Positions 9,068-17,333 of a DNA stretch of 64,000 nucleotides are shown piece by piece. This DNA comes from Nitrospira sp. MA-1. GTDB lineage: Bacteria > Nitrospirota > Nitrospiria > Nitrospirales > UBA8639. Every line of letters begins with the position of its first letter. Position 1 is the stretch's first letter. The notes under the pieces were generated by a model. That model saw only the letters and a list, made by a program, of their open reading frames with translations. It was not told the DNA's origin and ran no database searches. Made by a program: the position numbers and the translations under genes. The DNA is taken from NCBI GenBank assembly GCA_032139905.1, contig JAQJDB010000007.1, positions 1,712,100-1,776,099 of the forward strand, read 5' to 3'.

Positions 9068-10528
9068 TCAAATGGGGCATTTAGTCAATGCGGTTCCCGT
9101 CGGCGTCAATGATCCTTCGGCATGGCCCCTGGCCAATCGAAGAACTTTGGTCATCACCTCGAGGCTCCAGTTTAAACTTTGCCAGGGATTCATCAGCATA
9201 CGGCTTGACGCTTTCGCACTACTGGTCAATGCGTCGGTGGCTAAACTCAAAGGCCCGGTCACCACTCCTTTTTCGTCTAATTGTAACATAGCCAACCAGG
9301 CCGCCGGATTGCGGGGCATGGCATGAAACAACGCTTGCGGGACAAGACAAATATTCTGAGAAAGAACCCCACTGAACACTCCGCTACAGAATTCTTGAAA
9401 TTGCCGGTCATGGGTGGTCATGCGAGCAATGTTGGCAAGAACAAATAAGCAGAATTCTTTCAAATCGGGATTTTTGGCCACCGATAAAAATAATTCCCCC
9501 GTTCGCCAGTCCAAATCAAATTGTTGTTCCCATTGCATTTGGTATTGTTGAAGAACGCGGACGGAACAATCTCCTTGTAACACGGCCTGATGCGCAGTTT
9601 CGGCCGCTAAATACGCCCCTTCCATCGCTTTATGAATGCCTCCGCCATTGAGTGGATCGGCTTGATTCGCGGCATCACCCACCAGCATCACCCGATCGGC
9701 CACAATGGCCTTGGGTTTAAAAAATGAGACGGCCCCACCTGAAACAGCTCCGCAACGTGAGGCATGACGCAAGAGGTGACCCAAATCATGGTCAAGAAAA
9801 TCCTGGAACACCTGCTTCAGATTCGGGATCATGGGAAACGGCTTATCAAACGCGTACCCCAACCCGATATTCGCAAAGCCATCATCATCCACAAACACCC
9901 ACGCATACCCTGGAAAAAACCGCTCATCGAAATACACCTTTATTTGGGCGCCTTCGGCATCCACATTTTGGTAATAGGCACGAAGAGAAAGGGCCGTCGC
10001 TCCATTTTTTAAGACGTTCCCGATAGAGCGTGACACGACGGAGCTCACGCCGTCTGCCCCGATAACAATTTTCCCCTGTACTTCCGTGCGTTGACCTTTA
10101 TGATCCAGAACAACACGGGCATGATCGGGTTTCTGGTGAATCTCCCGAACAAGGGAATGCGCTTGAAATTTGGCTCCGGAGTCCACGGCATGTTGAAGAA
10201 GGATATGATCAAAACGGCGGCGATCCAACAACACGCAAAAATCCGGATATTGAGTGGAATTCGGAAATCCCCCGGTCAGCAGTAATTCGCCGTTAATAAA
10301 GAGGTCACACGTCTTAATACAGGATTTGGTGTGCGTCAGCACTTCGTCGATACAGCCCAACTGGTCAAGCCAGTATAATGCTTGAGGGGTCAACCCATCC
10401 CCACAGACCTTATCCCTGGGAAAATCGGTTCGATCAAGGATTAAGGTTGACAGCCCCTTCCGTGCCGTAAACGCGGCAGTACTGCTCCCTCCCGGTCCGG
10501 CGCCAACCACAATCACATCGTACGTCAT
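9068..10528 (-). CDS. Geranylgeranyl-reductase-family FAD oxidoreductase
   Basis: A flavoprotein of the geranylgeranyl reductase/PHBH-like group, which saturates isoprenoid chains in lipids, quinones or chlorophyll precursors. Visible motifs are the N-terminal FAD Rossmann DVIVVGAGPGGSST, PRDKVCGDGLTP after the first strand, the central VIGADGVSSVV, and VMLVGDAANQADPLNGGGIHKAME near residue 290. The start at MTYDVIV (10528) puts the Rossmann strand at the N-terminus; an ATG 12 codons upstream is less likely. The C-terminal 150 residues are helical and family-variable. Together with the prenyl-synthase-like gene at the head of the cluster it implies an isoprenoid substrate, but which one is unknown. 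Confidence 0.85.
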   Translation of the reverse strand: MTYDVIVVGAGPGGSSTAAFTARKGLSTLILDRTDFPRDKVCGDGLTPQALYWLDQLGCIDEVLTHTKSCIKTCDLFINGELLLTGGFPNSTQYPDFCVLLDRRRFDHILLQHAVDSGAKFQAHSLVREIHQKPDHARVVLDHKGQRTEVQGKIVIGADGVSSVVSRSIGNVLKNGATALSLRAYYQNVDAEGAQIKVYFDERFFPGYAWVFVDDDGFANIGLGYAFDKPFPMIPNLKQVFQDFLDHDLGHLLRHASRCGAVSGGAVSFFKPKAIVADRVMLVGDAANQADPLNGGGIHKAMEGAYLAAETAHQAVLQGDCSVRVLQQYQMQWEQQFDLDWRTGELFLSVAKNPDLKEFCLFVLANIARMTTHDRQFQEFCSGVFSGVLSQNICLVPQALFHAMPRNPAAWLAMLQLDEKGVVTGPLSLATDALTSSAKASSRMLMNPWQSLNWSLEVMTKVLRLARGHAEGSLTPTGTALTKCPI

Positions 10529-10587
10529 AGGTTTTCCCAGAAAATATCCATATGGACAGAACAACTCTCACTCAAGAGCTTTTCCCT

Positions 10588-11322
10588 TTACGTTGCCGAC
10601 GTCACCAATAATTTCACCGGAATTTCAATGGCCTGTTCGGAAACCACAAGGATACGTCCATGATAAATGTCCGGCGGAAGCCCAGCGGGAATGACACCTT
10701 TCAACACAAATTTTTCAAAATCCATCGGATTAATCGTTTTCGTTCCAGGGTTGACCGTGAAGCCTTTGCAGGGAAATACCTGACCTTGAGTCGATCCGAT
10801 AAACCCGTCGACTTTCAACTTGACGTTCTTGGCTGAATCCATTGAATCATTATTTATAGAAAATGACACCTGCACGGATTGCCCTGGTGTCAGCGGCAAC
10901 CGATTGGCGATGTAATAGGCAGGGTCCTGTGGTTCGATACCTTCTGATTGTTCCGAGGAAGGCATTGGAGCAGCCGGATCGCGTGGGCTGGGGGTCGGAG
11001 GAGCGGATTCCTGAGGTGAAGCCGTGGCCGTTGCCATGACCCCTGAAAATTTCTCCATCACGGAATCTTGCATTATCGTTCCAAAACGATTAATCAGAGT
11101 CAATCCCAAACTTAAACCCGCTTCAGCCAGATCCAATCCTTTGGCAAACGTCGTGCCGATTTGATCACCATGCCCGAACACCGAATCCTCAGAGTTGGTG
11201 CGTTGATCCGTATGAGCAGAGGCTTGGGCTTTCGACGTTTTTTGAGTTGGAGACCTGCGGGTTTGCGGGGTCTTTTTACTGTTCTTACCGGCCGTGGCTT
11301 TACTTCCGGACTTCATGCTCAT
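10588..11322 (-). CDS. Cluster protein with Gly/Leu helix and C-terminal beta-sandwich domain
   Basis: Unrecognised 244-residue protein. GGAG lies just before the ATG at 11322; longer upstream frames would overlap the 92-residue gene and are rejected. It has a basic Lys/Ser/Thr-rich N-terminus (first 50 residues), an amphipathic helix (FAKGLDLAEAGLSLGLTLI), a Pro/Ser-rich linker, and from about residue 135 a beta-sandwich of Ig or CARDB type (LTPGQSVQVSFSINN, VKLKVDGFIG, IYHGRILVV). The helix parallels those in two neighbouring cluster proteins. The layout suggests an anchor helix presenting a beta domain. Function unknown. Confidence 0.7.
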   Translation of the reverse strand: MSMKSGSKATAGKNSKKTPQTRRSPTQKTSKAQASAHTDQRTNSEDSVFGHGDQIGTTFAKGLDLAEAGLSLGLTLINRFGTIMQDSVMEKFSGVMATATASPQESAPPTPSPRDPAAPMPSSEQSEGIEPQDPAYYIANRLPLTPGQSVQVSFSINNDSMDSAKNVKLKVDGFIGSTQGQVFPCKGFTVNPGTKTINPMDFEKFVLKGVIPAGLPPDIYHGRILVVSEQAIEIPVKLLVTSAT

Positions 11323-11344
11323 GACTCCAAAGACATTGTGCGGA

Positions 11345-11623
11345 TTAACAACATGAATGACACGTACAGGGTGAAGGTTGGCATTGCACACAGTAAAGGT
11401 GCTGAACAACCGGTCCACATCCCTGACGCATGGTACATGTGCATCCGTGGGAACAAGGTGGATCCTGCCAGATAACCCCGTGCATGAAGTGCCGGAAAAA
11501 ATGGGCACCAGCGCCGACCAGATGTAAGGCAAGGCCAAGAGCCTGACCAGTGGTTTGTCCCAATGTGATAGCCCCATCGGGTTTGTATGTTGAGTATGAG
11601 GAATGCGAATGCGAACAGGACAT
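11345..11623 (-). CDS. Small Cys-rich protein with Gly/Ala/His helix (92 aa)
   Basis: A 92-residue protein with GGGGAG upstream of its ATG, starting four bases after the preceding gene's stop. It begins MSCSHSHSS, continues with a Gly/Leu/Ala helix (TTGQALGLALHLVGAGAHFF) and ends in a Cys-rich region (CSHGCTCTM ... YCVQCQPSPCTCHSCC) of about eleven cysteines. The helix-plus-Cys-tail design matches the 181-residue protein at the other end of the cluster on a smaller scale. Metal binding or disulfide crosslinking is possible. No known family. Confidence 0.65.
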   Translation of the reverse strand: MSCSHSHSSYSTYKPDGAITLGQTTGQALGLALHLVGAGAHFFRHFMHGVIWQDPPCSHGCTCTMRQGCGPVVQHLYCVQCQPSPCTCHSCC

Positions 11624-11626
11624 GAG

Positions 11627-12394
11627 TTAATTCTCCCCGCTGCTGACAGCACTATCCATGAAATCCTTCTGAGATCGGGGTTTGATCATCGGAAAAGTAT
11701 GAGAAGGCACATTTCCCACTTTCAACCCACCCGAAGGGGCTTGTCTCCCTCCTCCGAATTTACCTCCCGGCTTGAGGCCATCTTTACCTTTTATTGGTCG
11801 TTCCGTGAATGTCCCGTGCATTGGCTGATGAGAGGGAGGGATGGGCTGACAAGGTGATCCCGTGGCCACGACCCGTGAACCTTTAGTCATCGATCGAGAT
11901 GGAATAGCCGGATTGCCGGCAGTCGCTACCTGAGGAAAACTTTGCGCGGGAGTACGCGATTGCTCACGCCTGACCCTATCTCGTGGAGAAACCATGGTCC
12001 GCCCGTCCAGGTTGAGGCGGAGGAGTTCAATCCCTAACACCCGCGCGCGTAACGTATAGCTGGAAGGCAGACAAAAATCCTGATGAAGTCCGATCGACAC
12101 AGGGGGCAAGCGCCGGATATTCATATCAACAGCAGGGAGCTGCCGGAGTGACAAATTGACGGTTGGCAGATTGGTCACATTGAACTGTTCAACACGTATC
12201 GGATCCAGATTGCGAATTTCGTCGATTCGAAGAGATTCAATAGTCAGGGGATCAATATGGTTCAGTTCCTTAATGTGAACAGCGGCCGGGGCAATATTCC
12301 GAACTTCGCTGATCACTAGCGGATCAACATTGCTCAGTTCACTGATCCGCAATTTGTCGAGATTTTTTGCTTCTTTAATTTTTATATCGCCCAT
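11627..12394 (-). CDS. Cluster protein with repetitive N-DP-L-x-I strands (255 aa)
   Basis: Residues 1-95 are a run of short degenerate repeats of about 12-16 residues built on a motif like N-hydrophobic-D-P-L-x-I-x-x-hydrophobic-R-I-x-E-I (SNVDPLVISEVRNI, NHIDPLTIESLRIDEI, RNLDPIRVEQFNV), then NLPTVNLSLRQLP and MNIRRLPPVSIGLHQ. Regular alternation of aliphatic residues suggests a parallel beta-helix or stacked strands. A short conserved-looking block follows (LRARVLGIELLRLNLDGRT) and then a Pro/Gly/Ser-rich basic tail. No signal peptide. I cannot name the family with confidence. Confidence 0.7.
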   Translation of the reverse strand: MGDIKIKEAKNLDKLRISELSNVDPLVISEVRNIAPAAVHIKELNHIDPLTIESLRIDEIRNLDPIRVEQFNVTNLPTVNLSLRQLPAVDMNIRRLPPVSIGLHQDFCLPSSYTLRARVLGIELLRLNLDGRTMVSPRDRVRREQSRTPAQSFPQVATAGNPAIPSRSMTKGSRVVATGSPCQPIPPSHQPMHGTFTERPIKGKDGLKPGGKFGGGRQAPSGGLKVGNVPSHTFPMIKPRSQKDFMDSAVSSGEN

Positions 12395-12418
12395 ATGAAT
12401 GCCCTTCCTTGGCTGATG

Positions 12419-13132
12419 CTACACCAGTCCTGGCCAGCTATAGTTTAGGTGAATCGCCTTGGCCTCATCGATGATGGCCGGTTGGGTTTGTAATCGAGCC
12501 GAAATTGTCACAACTTTGGAAGAGCCCGATCCGTTGAGTTGATAGAGAAACCAGGGAGCAGTCCCCGCCCCGCCCTGCACCACTGAGTCCACAAGCCATT
12601 GGACAGTCGCCCCTGAACTGTGCCGAATGGTCGCCCGAAATAATTGTTGAGTGTTGCTCTGATCAATGTAGGCGTTGTCATGTCCTTGCGGATAATAGAG
12701 ATACGCCTGCTTGGGGAAAACTTCAAGTGTTGGTTGAGGAAGCGGCTCGGGTCCATTTCCCATCAAAGTGACAAAAGCATAGGCTTTCCGAAAAGGGCTT
12801 TCCGCCGCAGTGGCGATGATAATGTCAGTTGTCCCATGAGCAAGGCTGCCTTTCGGAGGAGCGACATATAAGCCGGTCGGATCAATCGAACCAGACCCGG
12901 GATTTCCTGCAGGATCCTGAACGGCCCAATTCACCTTACTGCTCATCCCGTTATACACCGAAGCTTGAAATCGGACCTGGGTATTCACAGGATCGCCATA
13001 TCGTTCATCACGAAAATACACTTCAGCGTTGGCCGGCCAGACCTCTACTTCAATTTGATGCTGACAGACGATCTGATGGTAGACCTGGTAGGTCGGATGG
13101 GAATGACGACATGGTGCAGTGTGAACCGGCAC
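12419..13132 (-). CDS. Ig-like beta-sandwich protein with His/Cys-rich N-terminus (GTG start)
   Basis: A 237-residue protein starting at GTG 13132. The N-terminus is His/Cys/Tyr-rich (PCRHSHPTYQVYHQIVCQH). Two beta-sandwich segments follow. The first contains KVNWAVQDPAGNPGSGSID then TGLYVAPP, a pattern common to bacterial Ig-like domains. The second (about 130-237) has ATVQWLVDS and a hydrophobic strand at the end. No signal peptide is seen despite domains usually found outside the cytoplasm. It fits the cluster theme of a His/Cys head plus a beta domain. Function unknown. Confidence 0.7.
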   Translation of the reverse strand: MPVHTAPCRHSHPTYQVYHQIVCQHQIEVEVWPANAEVYFRDERYGDPVNTQVRFQASVYNGMSSKVNWAVQDPAGNPGSGSIDPTGLYVAPPKGSLAHGTTDIIIATAAESPFRKAYAFVTLMGNGPEPLPQPTLEVFPKQAYLYYPQGHDNAYIDQSNTQQLFRATIRHSSGATVQWLVDSVVQGGAGTAPWFLYQLNGSGSSKVVTISARLQTQPAIIDEAKAIHLNYSWPGLV

Positions 13133-13168
13133 GGCTAACCTTTCTCTATCATTTGCTCACGAGGACAT

Positions 13169-13597
13169 CTACATTGTGTCGACGTGTTCCTCAAAGTCAT
13201 CGTCCGGGAGATCAACGGAACAATTGGCAATCTTCCCGAAGAGTTTGCCATTGAAGCTTAGCTTGGATTTACATCCAACCTTCCCCTCCAGTTGCGTCGT
13301 GATTCCTTTTGTGCCTAGGACCCCGGCTAATTGCACATTGGCCCCTTCAACCGCGACGGTAAATGGAGAAAGCTTTATACCAAAACTGCCAATCGAAGCC
13401 ACCGTATGGATTCCACCGGCCCGCCGGAGAAACGGAATCGAAAGATTGATCGGGATCTCGCTGACCTGTACCGAAATTGAACTCACCTGCGCGACAAAAG
13501 ATCCTTTGACCTTTGTGGCAAAGGCGATTGGTTCGGTTTTAGCCTGGACAGAAAAATCCGGGCAACTCTCCATACCCAGTTGGCCTTTGAAATTCAC
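13169..13597 (-). CDS. Beta-rich cluster protein (142 aa, GTG start, coupled)
   Basis: A 142-residue protein of alternating hydrophobic strands (FVAQVSSISVQVSEIPINLSI, FTVAVEGANVQLAGVLG) with scattered cysteines and an acidic end (DLPDDDFEE). Its GTG start overlaps the stop of the 68-residue gene by four bases (GTGA) and is preceded by GGAGGAG, indicating translational coupling. There is no export signal. Not recognised. Confidence 0.65.
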   Translation of the reverse strand: MNFKGQLGMESCPDFSVQAKTEPIAFATKVKGSFVAQVSSISVQVSEIPINLSIPFLRRAGGIHTVASIGSFGIKLSPFTVAVEGANVQLAGVLGTKGITTQLEGKVGCKSKLSFNGKLFGKIANCSVDLPDDDFEEHVDTM

Positions 13598-13800
13598 GTA
13601 GACTCCTCCTGTGCTGTCTGCTGAGTCGTCATCCCATCCGGATAGACCCGCTCGGCCAGATCACTACACATTGCATCAATCCGTTCATTCAAATGTTCAA
13701 ACCCCTTCAAGGATTGACAAATTTCTTCACAGTTTTCCCCTTCAATCTCAAACGAGACAAAGGGACCAAGTTTAATTCGAAGAACCATATTGGCCGCCAT
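13594..13800 (-). CDS. Small cluster protein (68 aa)
   Basis: A 68-residue protein with a beta strand pair near the start (VLRIKLGPFVSFEIEG) and a helical acidic second half containing three cysteines (NCEEICQSL, DAMCSDL). GGTGAT precedes the ATG at 13800. Four-base overlap with the following gene suggests a stoichiometric pair. Not recognised. Confidence 0.6.
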   Translation of the reverse strand: MAANMVLRIKLGPFVSFEIEGENCEEICQSLKGFEHLNERIDAMCSDLAERVYPDGMTTQQTAQEEST

Positions 13801-13901
13801 TCTATCACCTTTAGTAAAAAATGAAACCGGGGTATATAAATAAGGGCGTTCCCCTTAATACATTGCTTCCCCTTAATTTGACCTGGCCATACCGCCCTTA
13901 A

Positions 13902-14609
13902 TTACTTCGATTTCCTTGAATCCTGGCGACGCACCGGACGCTTGCCGTTTCCATTCCTGGGTTTCATCGTTCCGGTCTCATTGGCCTTCTTTTTCGCCAT
14001 ACCATGACCATTCGTCTGGACGTGCCCATTACCAGGCTTGTCGTTCACCTGACTCAGGTTTCTATCTGCCTCTCGCAAGAATTTCACAATCTGATCCATG
14101 GAATGTAACATGACTCCAAGCGTGTCTTTTTGTTGCCGATCAAGATTTTTGTATAAATCTTCAAGCTTTCGTTCAAGTTCCTGCCCGTCACTGGAAGTGC
14201 GGTATTCTTTGCCACGTTCCCGTAGAACCGTTCCGAACTGATCCAGGATGGAGATCACACCAAATAAAATATCCAACGTTACGTCCTGTGCTTCCTGGCC
14301 ACGAGGATATGGGTGCGGACGGCAATGGGAACAAGCCAGAACCTGTTCACCTAACCCCATACTCCATCTGGCGAAAAGAGCCGATCGGGAATCGTCAGCA
14401 ATATTCGAACATCCCCGACGATGGAGTTTCCCATAAACAGGATCGAATTGATACGGGGCCATGGCCGCTTCCGCTTGGCCATCAATTCGCAACAGGGGGC
14501 GCGCATCGCTGACCTTTCCTTGAGATCGTAGCTCCTGAAGGGCAATCGCAAACACATCACCCCAATACACTTCTGTGCTTCCCGATGCATCCTCAGGAAA
14601 ACGTCCCAT
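13902..14609 (-). CDS. Cluster protein with Ada-like GC...CxxCRP metal-site motif
   Basis: A 235-residue protein. Around residues 58-108 it has YGKLHRRGCSNI and then, some 30 residues later, LACSHCRPHPY. This H-x3-C ... C-x2-C-x-P pattern resembles the Ada-type or YHRxxC...PCxxCxP zinc site found in several small domains. A helical region follows (LDILFGVISILDQFGTVL and a charged coiled-coil-like stretch with DRQQKDTLGVML), then an Asn/Gly/Lys/Arg-rich basic tail. It is second in the cluster, after the prenyl-synthase-like gene. Nucleic-acid or membrane contact by the basic tail is only a possibility. Confidence 0.65.
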   Translation of the reverse strand: MGRFPEDASGSTEVYWGDVFAIALQELRSQGKVSDARPLLRIDGQAEAAMAPYQFDPVYGKLHRRGCSNIADDSRSALFARWSMGLGEQVLACSHCRPHPYPRGQEAQDVTLDILFGVISILDQFGTVLRERGKEYRTSSDGQELERKLEDLYKNLDRQQKDTLGVMLHSMDQIVKFLREADRNLSQVNDKPGNGHVQTNGHGMAKKKANETGTMKPRNGNGKRPVRRQDSRKSK

Positions 14610-14725
14610 AACTCTATGTGCGCCTGACCACCGGGCTTCCTCTTCCTTAAACGTTTGCCTCTGTGAAAATGGAACAAACCGGACACACCATTTCCTAAAC
14701 GATCCTGATCCTTCTTCCTGGGGGC

Positions 14726-15637
14726 TTAATCATAGACTGCCCAGGCCAACTCTCGATGTATCCTTTGCAAACGATGTTTCTTGAGACGGGTCGCAAAATA
14801 TTTTGTCAAAAAGGCAATCAGCAAATCCCGCCCCGAACCTTCTGGTAGCCCCTGACGCAAACGGGCAATATGGCCTTGAAAGATCCGACGAAGAGTGCGT
14901 TCGGGGTCGGCAACCTGATTGAGATAGGTCACCCGATGATAATGCAAGTCTGAATAGCAATCCCCGTGATCGTCAATATGCATAATCAAGGAGCCTGCGA
15001 GATAGATCATACTTAAATAATGCAGAGGAACCGCTGGGACTAAAAATCCTGTTAGAACTAAAATAGCATGGCCGCTTCGGTTCCTGGCACTTTCCCGTAA
15101 AACCCGCAATTGTTCTCGGCGGGGACGTGAGCGAATGATCTCAGGATCAGAGCGGAAGGTCACATCCCGTTTTTGCGCTTGAAATAGCAGCAGGATGGCT
15201 TGCCGAAGTAAAGGATCCAAGACATCCCGTTCAGCAAACAAACGAGCTATAATCACATAAAACAGTTTTTCTCGATCCGTTTGAATCTCAAACCAACCCT
15301 TGGTCAAAAGGTCATCCATCCGATCAATATAGGAATGAGCAACATCCAAGCCAAAGTCATCAATAAAGCTATCCGCAAGGAAACAACAACCCCCGAACAA
15401 ACTGCCAATCATTTGCCGACGCGCATCATAGGGAAATCCCGCAATTTCCGCGCAGGCATGTCCCACAACGGTCATCTTGGCACTCAGTTCCATCATCTTC
15501 CGGTATTCATCCTGGCGTTGTTCAAAAAGATCGGGATAATACTCCAGCACTAACGGCTTCAGAAAGACCACTACCTGTTTCCGATAAAAACTGAACAATT
15601 GATCAAGAGGCGTATGGAGGGATTGGGACGCGTACAT
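14726..15637 (-). CDS. Class I isoprenoid synthase-like protein (distant terpene/prenyl synthase fold)
   Basis: A 303-residue all-helical protein with two Asp-rich motifs at spacing typical of class I isoprenoid synthases: ADSFIDDFG (D89, D93, D94) in the first half and HIDDHGDCYSDL (D222, D223, D226) in the second. Such motifs bind Mg2+ and diphosphate in trans-prenyltransferases and terpene cyclases. The rest has long helices rich in Leu/Arg. It is shorter than most terpene cyclases, and the canonical DDxxD and NSE motifs are not exact, so catalysis is unproven. It heads the cluster whose ninth gene is a geranylgeranyl-reductase-family enzyme, so both probably act on the same isoprenoid. 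Confidence 0.6.
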   Translation of the reverse strand: MYASQSLHTPLDQLFSFYRKQVVVFLKPLVLEYYPDLFEQRQDEYRKMMELSAKMTVVGHACAEIAGFPYDARRQMIGSLFGGCCFLADSFIDDFGLDVAHSYIDRMDDLLTKGWFEIQTDREKLFYVIIARLFAERDVLDPLLRQAILLLFQAQKRDVTFRSDPEIIRSRPRREQLRVLRESARNRSGHAILVLTGFLVPAVPLHYLSMIYLAGSLIMHIDDHGDCYSDLHYHRVTYLNQVADPERTLRRIFQGHIARLRQGLPEGSGRDLLIAFLTKYFATRLKKHRLQRIHRELAWAVYD

Positions 15638-16100
15638 GAAAAAAACATCTCGTTAGAACGAAAGGGTTGCTATTATAAAGCGTTGAAGCGAAACTTTAAA
15701 TATTTCCCAATGAATCTTGAGAAAAAAGATTAAATTTAACCCAAAGCTATATAATGCAACGGTTATGCCTTCAGACAGACATGCAAATGTGAATAAGTGT
15801 GAGCCGGCGAAGATTCGTGTCTCACCCAAAATTTCCACCAAATGAAAGGGTTTTATCAGAATTCTGGCAAACACGAACTCTACCGGAAGAAAAGACTCAC
15901 GGGATCCGTGAGGGAATGTTGTAGGCATTCAACTTCACTGCACTGATGTAAAAAGCCTCAACATCATACTTTGAAATCCCTTAGAAGCCGAGATACTTTA
16001 CGACACAAAAACAATTGGTGGGTTGCAGGTTGTCCAATACAAAACAAGATTGGATCAGACTTCGAAGTTGACAGAAAAGTTATTTTCTCCTACCCAAAAC
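15638..16100. other. Intergenic region, likely promoter of the 7-15.6 kb cluster
   Basis: An AT-richer stretch with no supported gene. A 91-codon frame on the minus strand (15653-15928) has no ribosome site and no recognisable protein character. The promoter for the minus-strand cluster should lie in the part nearest 15640-15800, but I cannot pick a convincing -35/-10 pair. Confidence 0.35.
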
Positions 16101-17252
16101 TCAATCCGGTTTGGCCACTGGATTTTTTTCGGCGTCTGTAGAGCCATGCAATTGAGCCCTGGTGTCTAGTTCGTGGGCTTTTCGCCCGCCCCTCGCCGTC
16201 CGGCATTCGCCTAAATTCCCATGTATCATCACGCTGGCCATTTGAACACAGCGTTCTACCAGGGCAGTTGCGCCCTCCCTGAGTGATTGGGACTTCTGCA
16301 CATATCGCATATTATTTTGCATGTCTTCCGCACTCCATCCTCGGGAATGGGCAATATAGGGAAACTGCGGGAACTGCACACCGATTTCGGCGAAAAACCC
16401 CAGCAGTTGTCCCGCCACAGCCTGAATATTATCCTGCCCACCCGTAATGATAAACCCGCCCACTTTATTATGAAGCAGATGTGTATCTGAAATCGTTTCT
16501 TGATTCTGTATGCAGTTCATCCGCTCAACCATCTTGAAATAAAGGCTGCTGGCCGCCCCCCACCGAATGGGAGTGGCCAGCACCATGACATCAGCCCAAT
16601 GCACCAGACCCTCGTAGACCTGGTCCATCTCATCTTGTGGATCCATCTGCGTAATCGAACAGGGCCAGGTACAGGCCCGTGATGATTTGGAATAAAAACC
16701 CTCGCAAGGGCGAAAAGACAAATCCCGAAGACGCAACAAGCGGGTTTCACAATCTAGATTCTCCGAGGCATGCTTCAGTCCGACTTCAAGCAAATCTTCC
16801 GAGGTACTATAGCGAGGATGATCAGGCGTCATAACCGTCGTGGAAAGCCCGAGAACCCGAATCGGACCTTTTTCCCTGTGGGGAGTTCGAGCAAGCGGAT
16901 GGGGTTCATGTGCTTTCCGAGTTCGTTTCGAAATCGCCGTGGACCGAATCAAGACTCGCCCCTCCGCTACTTTCACCTCATAGGCCGGCACCGCGTCTTC
17001 TTCATATCCCGGTTCCCCTTTGCCCGTTCGATAATGAAACTTCCAATAATGCCAGGGGCAGACCACGTACTCCCCGTCCAAGGTTCCTTCACCCAACGGC
17101 CCACCTACATGGTTGCACGCGCCATTGATCGCTCCGAACTCCCCATTGCGGTAGGTTAACGCCACTGGGGTTCGTCCGATCAGCACCTGCTGCACCGGCT
17201 GATGCTTCAAATCTTCGACACCACCCACATCGATCCAGGTTGAATTCGGCAT
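16101..17252 (-). CDS. Rieske [2Fe-2S] domain fused to FMN-dependent flavodoxin-like reductase
   Basis: Residues 1-105 are a Rieske ferredoxin of the NirD/dioxygenase type with ligands C46-x-H48 (CNHVGG) and C65-x2-H68 (CPWHYWKF). After a basic linker, residues about 130-345 form an NADPH-dependent FMN reductase/iron-sulfur-flavoprotein fold: RVLGLSTT start, Cys-containing loop (RPCEGFYSKSSRACTWPC), ADVMVLATPIRWGAASSLYFK and GGFIITGGQDN. A fused electron-transfer protein of this type would pass electrons between a 2Fe-2S centre and FMN. The polar 40-residue tail is unusual. Partner and substrate are unknown; it looks monocistronic. Confidence 0.85.
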   Translation of the reverse strand: MPNSTWIDVGGVEDLKHQPVQQVLIGRTPVALTYRNGEFGAINGACNHVGGPLGEGTLDGEYVVCPWHYWKFHYRTGKGEPGYEEDAVPAYEVKVAEGRVLIRSTAISKRTRKAHEPHPLARTPHREKGPIRVLGLSTTVMTPDHPRYSTSEDLLEVGLKHASENLDCETRLLRLRDLSFRPCEGFYSKSSRACTWPCSITQMDPQDEMDQVYEGLVHWADVMVLATPIRWGAASSLYFKMVERMNCIQNQETISDTHLLHNKVGGFIITGGQDNIQAVAGQLLGFFAEIGVQFPQFPYIAHSRGWSAEDMQNNMRYVQKSQSLREGATALVERCVQMASVMIHGNLGECRTARGGRKAHELDTRAQLHGSTDAEKNPVAKPD

Positions 17253-17333
17253 GTTGACTCCTGGTAAAAATGAATCGTCAATCTTTTTTTAACGAAAAAA
17301 ACGATTATCACAAACTGGAAAGACCGTGCGACC

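Noticed and set aside
11323..11652. Longer N-terminus for the 244-residue cluster protein (start at 11652)
   Set aside because: It would overlap the whole 92-residue gene; the ATG at 11322 has GGAG and gives a sensible N-terminus.
15653..15928. 91-codon minus-strand frame before the prenyl-synthase-like gene
   Set aside because: No ribosome site; hydrophobic residues without helix pattern; in an AT-rich intergenic region.
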